From positions 2,801,001-2,865,000 of the forward strand of contig NZ_CP116221.1 in the NCBI RefSeq assembly GCF_023556315.2: a stretch of DNA of 64,000 bases. Reading direction: 5' to 3'. The stretch is from Psychroserpens ponticola. GTDB lineage: Bacteria; Bacteroidota; Bacteroidia; Flavobacteriales; Flavobacteriaceae. Shown here in pieces: positions 61,502 through 64,000 of this stretch; within the stretch, counting starts at the first letter, position 1, and each line of letters begins with the position of its first letter. Under the pieces are notes generated by a model, which made no database searches, was not told the origin of the DNA, and was given only the letters and a program-made list of their open reading frames with translations. Made by a program: the position numbers and the translations under genes.

Positions 61502-62620
61502 CTAATTTGCCCTAGTTTTTAGTGCTTCTGATAGTTTAATTTGCTTACCATCTTCAAAGGCTACAACAAAACTACTTGTATATCCTTTTTGTTTTGCTAG
61601 GGATTCTAGACGTCTAATTTCATTTAAGTCTGAAGTACTCCCATAATAGTATTTAAATAGACCTCCTACTTTCACTTTTGAAATTTCTGAAAGTCCTTTA
61701 AAATTATACGATTGTGGTTCTAAATCTCTTGAACTTGCAGCTATTTGAACTTTAAAGATTATGTTGTTATAAATAAGCTCAACATTTTTTGTTTCTTGGT
61801 TACTTATTGAAGGGGTTTCTTCATAGATATTCTCTCCAATATTCTGGTCTAGATTTTTTTTATAGGTTAAAATAGCTTCAATAATAGAGCTAGACATTTT
61901 TGTTTGTCCGTTTTTAGAATTCAAATAAGCACCTTCTTTTTTATAAGTTAAAAATCCGGTTTCTATTAAAACACTTGGCATATATGTATTATGCAACACC
62001 CAAAATCCAGCTTGTTTAACTCCTCGACTATTTCGCTTTCTCTTATCTTTAAAACTATCTTCAACTAGACGAGCAAGACTAATACTTTGCTCTAAATATA
62101 GTTCTTGCATAATTGTAATCCCAATCATTGATTCAGGAGAATTAGGATCAAATCCTTCATAATGTTTTTGATAATCTGCCTCCAAAAAAATCACTTCATT
62201 TTCTTTCTTGGCTATTTCAAAGTTTCTTTGGTCGGCATGCAACCCTAACACAAAGGTTTCTGTACCATGTGCTGATGAATTATGCGCATTACAATGTACA
62301 GACACAAATAAGTCAGCTCCAGCGTCATTTGCAATTTTAGCACGACCTCTCAACGTGACAAATTTGTCATTCTTTCTCGTATAAATGACTTTAATATCTT
62401 CATTTTTCTCTAACTCATTACCTACAGCTAAAACTATTTTAAGTGCAATCTCCTTTTCTTTATAGCCACTCCCTAAATTACCAGAATCATGTCCACCATG
62501 TCCAGCATCAAGCACAACAACAAACTTATCTTCATTCTTTGTTATATTATTTGCAGATGTTAAAAAACATGTAAATAATAATGTAACACATACGATTATA
62601 TACTGTAAATTCGTTTTCAT
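61502..62620 (-). CDS. N-acetylmuramoyl-L-alanine amidase
   Basis: A 372-residue exported amidase_3 (AmiC-type) enzyme that cuts the bond between muramic acid and the stem peptide. Zinc ligands and catalytic residues are visible in VLDAGHGGHDSG, YKEKEIAL, SVHCNAHNSS and LIETGFLT. The C-terminal 90 residues (VQIAASSRDL onward) resemble a SPOR-like domain that binds denuded glycan at division sites. It is divergent from lptD with a 126-bp gap. Confidence 0.92.
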   Translation of the reverse strand: MKTNLQYIIVCVTLLFTCFLTSANNITKNEDKFVVVLDAGHGGHDSGNLGSGYKEKEIALKIVLAVGNELEKNEDIKVIYTRKNDKFVTLRGRAKIANDAGADLFVSVHCNAHNSSAHGTETFVLGLHADQRNFEIAKKENEVIFLEADYQKHYEGFDPNSPESMIGITIMQELYLEQSISLARLVEDSFKDKRKRNSRGVKQAGFWVLHNTYMPSVLIETGFLTYKKEGAYLNSKNGQTKMSSSIIEAILTYKKNLDQNIGENIYEETPSISNQETKNVELIYNNIIFKVQIAASSRDLEPQSYNFKGLSEISKVKVGGLFKYYYGSTSDLNEIRRLESLAKQKGYTSSFVVAFEDGKQIKLSEALKTRAN

Positions 62621-62746
62621 ATTGGTACTAACGGTTAATACTTTTGGTTTATTTTAAAATTATCAGTTTACACATATTTTAGTGAGTTTCAACACTTTTT
62701 ACAAATTGATTAAAATATAAATTATTCATAAAAAATATATGTAATT

Positions 62747-64000
62747 TTGGCAATTCAAAAACCGAGCCATACTTTAGCAAAAATACATTTAAAAGCATTG
62801 CATACAAAAAGCTTTAATACACTTTTTATCTTAAGTTTTACCGTGTTTATCAACATGTTTTGCTTTGCCCAAGAATTGCCAAAACCCAAAGACCCTATTA
62901 AGCCTGCACCTATTACTGATTCTACAGTAGTAAAAACAGATTCTATTATAGGATTACCAATTCCGATTAAGGAAATTGATAGCACTCTTAAAGATTCAGT
63001 ACCCAAAAAGAAAAAAGAATTCCTTGCAGATATCGTAAAGTATAAGGCAAAAGATTATGTATCATTAAACCAACGCTTACAGCAAACAACGCTTTATAAT
63101 GAAGCTGAAGTGATTTATGGAGATATGACCATTACTTCAGGAATTATAATTATTGATCACAACAAAGACTTGGTATTTGCAAAAGGAATTGAAGACTCTA
63201 CTGGAGTTTACACGCAACCTCCTGTATTTAAACAAGGTGCAAATGTTGTGGAGCCAGATTCTATGGTTTTTAATACAGTAAGTAAAAAAGCGCTAATTTA
63301 TAATTCTAGAACTGAACAAAGTGGTGGTACCATCATTTCAGAAATTAGTAAAAGAGAAAATGATTCGGTAATTTTTGTGAAGAATGCAAAGTTTACAACA
63401 TCAGAAAATTTAGATGATCCTGAATATTATTTCTTGATGAGAAGAGCCAAATTTGTTCCTGGAAAAAAAGTAGTTACTGGTTTAGCAAATATGTTTATTT
63501 ACGATGTACCTACTCCGATAGGTGTGCCATTTGCATATTTCCCAATGAGTGACAAACAAACTTCTGGTATTATTTTCCCTTCATTTGGAGAAGACAATGG
63601 AAATGACAGAGGTTACTTTTTACAAAATGGAGGTTATTATTTTGCAATTAGTGACTATATTGATTTAGCTGTTCTAGGTGATTATTATACAAATGGGAGC
63701 TATGGATTGAGATTTGAAACTAATTACGCAACACGCTATAGATATAATGGAAATTTAAGTGTTAGATATGAGAATCTCATTAATAGCGAAAGAGGCTTTC
63801 CTGATTTCTCAAAATCTACTATTTACAATATTAGATGGTCTCACAGTCAAGACTCTAAAGCTAGTCCGAATTCTAGGTTTTCAGCATCTGTTAACTTAGG
63901 TAGTAGTACGTATTATAAGCAGTCTACAAATCAACTTAACCTATCAAATTCGCAAAATAACACGTTATCATCTTCTATTTCATATTCAAAAACCTTTCAA
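62747..64000 (+). CDS. lptD: LPS-assembly protein LptD (OstA-like), partial
   Basis: The first 418 residues of a protein that continues past the window edge. The only open start before the signal sequence is TTG at 62747 (AIQKPSHTLAKIHLK follows); an in-frame ATG at 62855 lies inside the hydrophobic segment. The signal-like segment is about 25-42. An OstA/LptA-like jellyroll domain (about 95-220; GDMTITSGIIIIDHNKDLVFAKG) is followed by the LptD barrel start (VPFAYFPMSDKQTSGIIFPS). LptD inserts LPS into the outer membrane. The family is long in Bacteroidota (about 900 residues). Confidence 0.88.
   Translation, partial: MAIQKPSHTLAKIHLKALHTKSFNTLFILSFTVFINMFCFAQELPKPKDPIKPAPITDSTVVKTDSIIGLPIPIKEIDSTLKDSVPKKKKEFLADIVKYKAKDYVSLNQRLQQTTLYNEAEVIYGDMTITSGIIIIDHNKDLVFAKGIEDSTGVYTQPPVFKQGANVVEPDSMVFNTVSKKALIYNSRTEQSGGTIISEISKRENDSVIFVKNAKFTTSENLDDPEYYFLMRRAKFVPGKKVVTGLANMFIYDVPTPIGVPFAYFPMSDKQTSGIIFPSFGEDNGNDRGYFLQNGGYYFAISDYIDLAVLGDYYTNGSYGLRFETNYATRYRYNGNLSVRYENLINSERGFPDFSKSTIYNIRWSHSQDSKASPNSRFSASVNLGSSTYYKQSTNQLNLSNSQNNTLSSSISYSKTFQ

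Noticed and set aside
62755-63006. Minus-strand ORF of 83 codons
   Set aside because: Antisense to the lptD start; the plus-strand frame has a signal peptide and family motifs.

Overview
The window looks like chromosome from a marine member of the Flavobacteriaceae (Bacteroidota). The DNA is AT-rich. Promoters follow the Bacteroidota pattern TTG-N19/20-TAnnTTTG. There is a SusC/SusD pair, a type IX secretion C-terminal sorting tail, a bacillithiol gene (bshA), a Bacteroidota-type LptD, and the flavobacterial trp gene order E-G-D-C-F-B-A. The genus cannot be fixed from this sequence alone.

Positions 1-3124 carry stress and redox genes: a DUF4437 cupin cut at its stop codon, a zinc-binding-type alcohol dehydrogenase/quinone reductase, a nitroreductase, and a divergent HxlR regulator with two matching inverted-repeat operators.

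Positions 3183-32035 are a complete alginate utilisation locus. Six polysaccharide lyases (three PL7, two PL6, one PL17) cut alginate outside the cell and in the envelope. SusC, SusD and a PKD surface protein bind and import the oligomers. KdgF linearises the unsaturated monouronate to DEH, an SDR reduces DEH to KDG, and KdgK and KdgA convert KDG through KDPG to pyruvate and glyceraldehyde-3-phosphate. An MFS uronate-type permease probably moves monomers across the inner membrane. Three promoters (before susC, before the PL6-PL17-kdgF operon, and before the distal PL7 operon) carry the same tandem TTGGTNNACCA boxes, 13 bp apart, laid over the -7 element. The FadR/UxuR-type GntR regulator encoded in the locus is the natural candidate to bind them. 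A separate LacI regulator has its own 32-bp perfect palindrome over its own -7 box, with a related site on the kdgK side. Less expected passengers are a gluconokinase/6-phosphogluconate dehydrogenase fusion, an Nramp-fold transporter without the metal-binding signature, an M23-like protein without the catalytic histidines, a lamin-tail protein with a type IX sorting tail, and a half-length LacI protein.

Positions 32210-41053 hold envelope and redox housekeeping genes: PBP1A, a nitroreductase, DsbD with a duplicated N-terminal domain, two rhodaneses, two thioredoxin-fold proteins, MarR and YceI.

Positions 41135-48266 are the trp operon. It starts with a leader peptide containing three consecutive Trp codons followed by an intrinsic terminator, which is a classical attenuator layout. 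Its intergenic gaps are filled with short palindromic repeats of several families.

Positions 48316-64000 hold DUF805, TrmL, YitT, a VF530-type protein, an RhlE helicase, BshA, a GH3/serine hydrolase fusion, SerB, an Fe-S electron-transfer pair, an MCE-domain protein, an amidase, and the start of lptD running off the right edge. I saw no tRNA, rRNA, CRISPR array or transposase.
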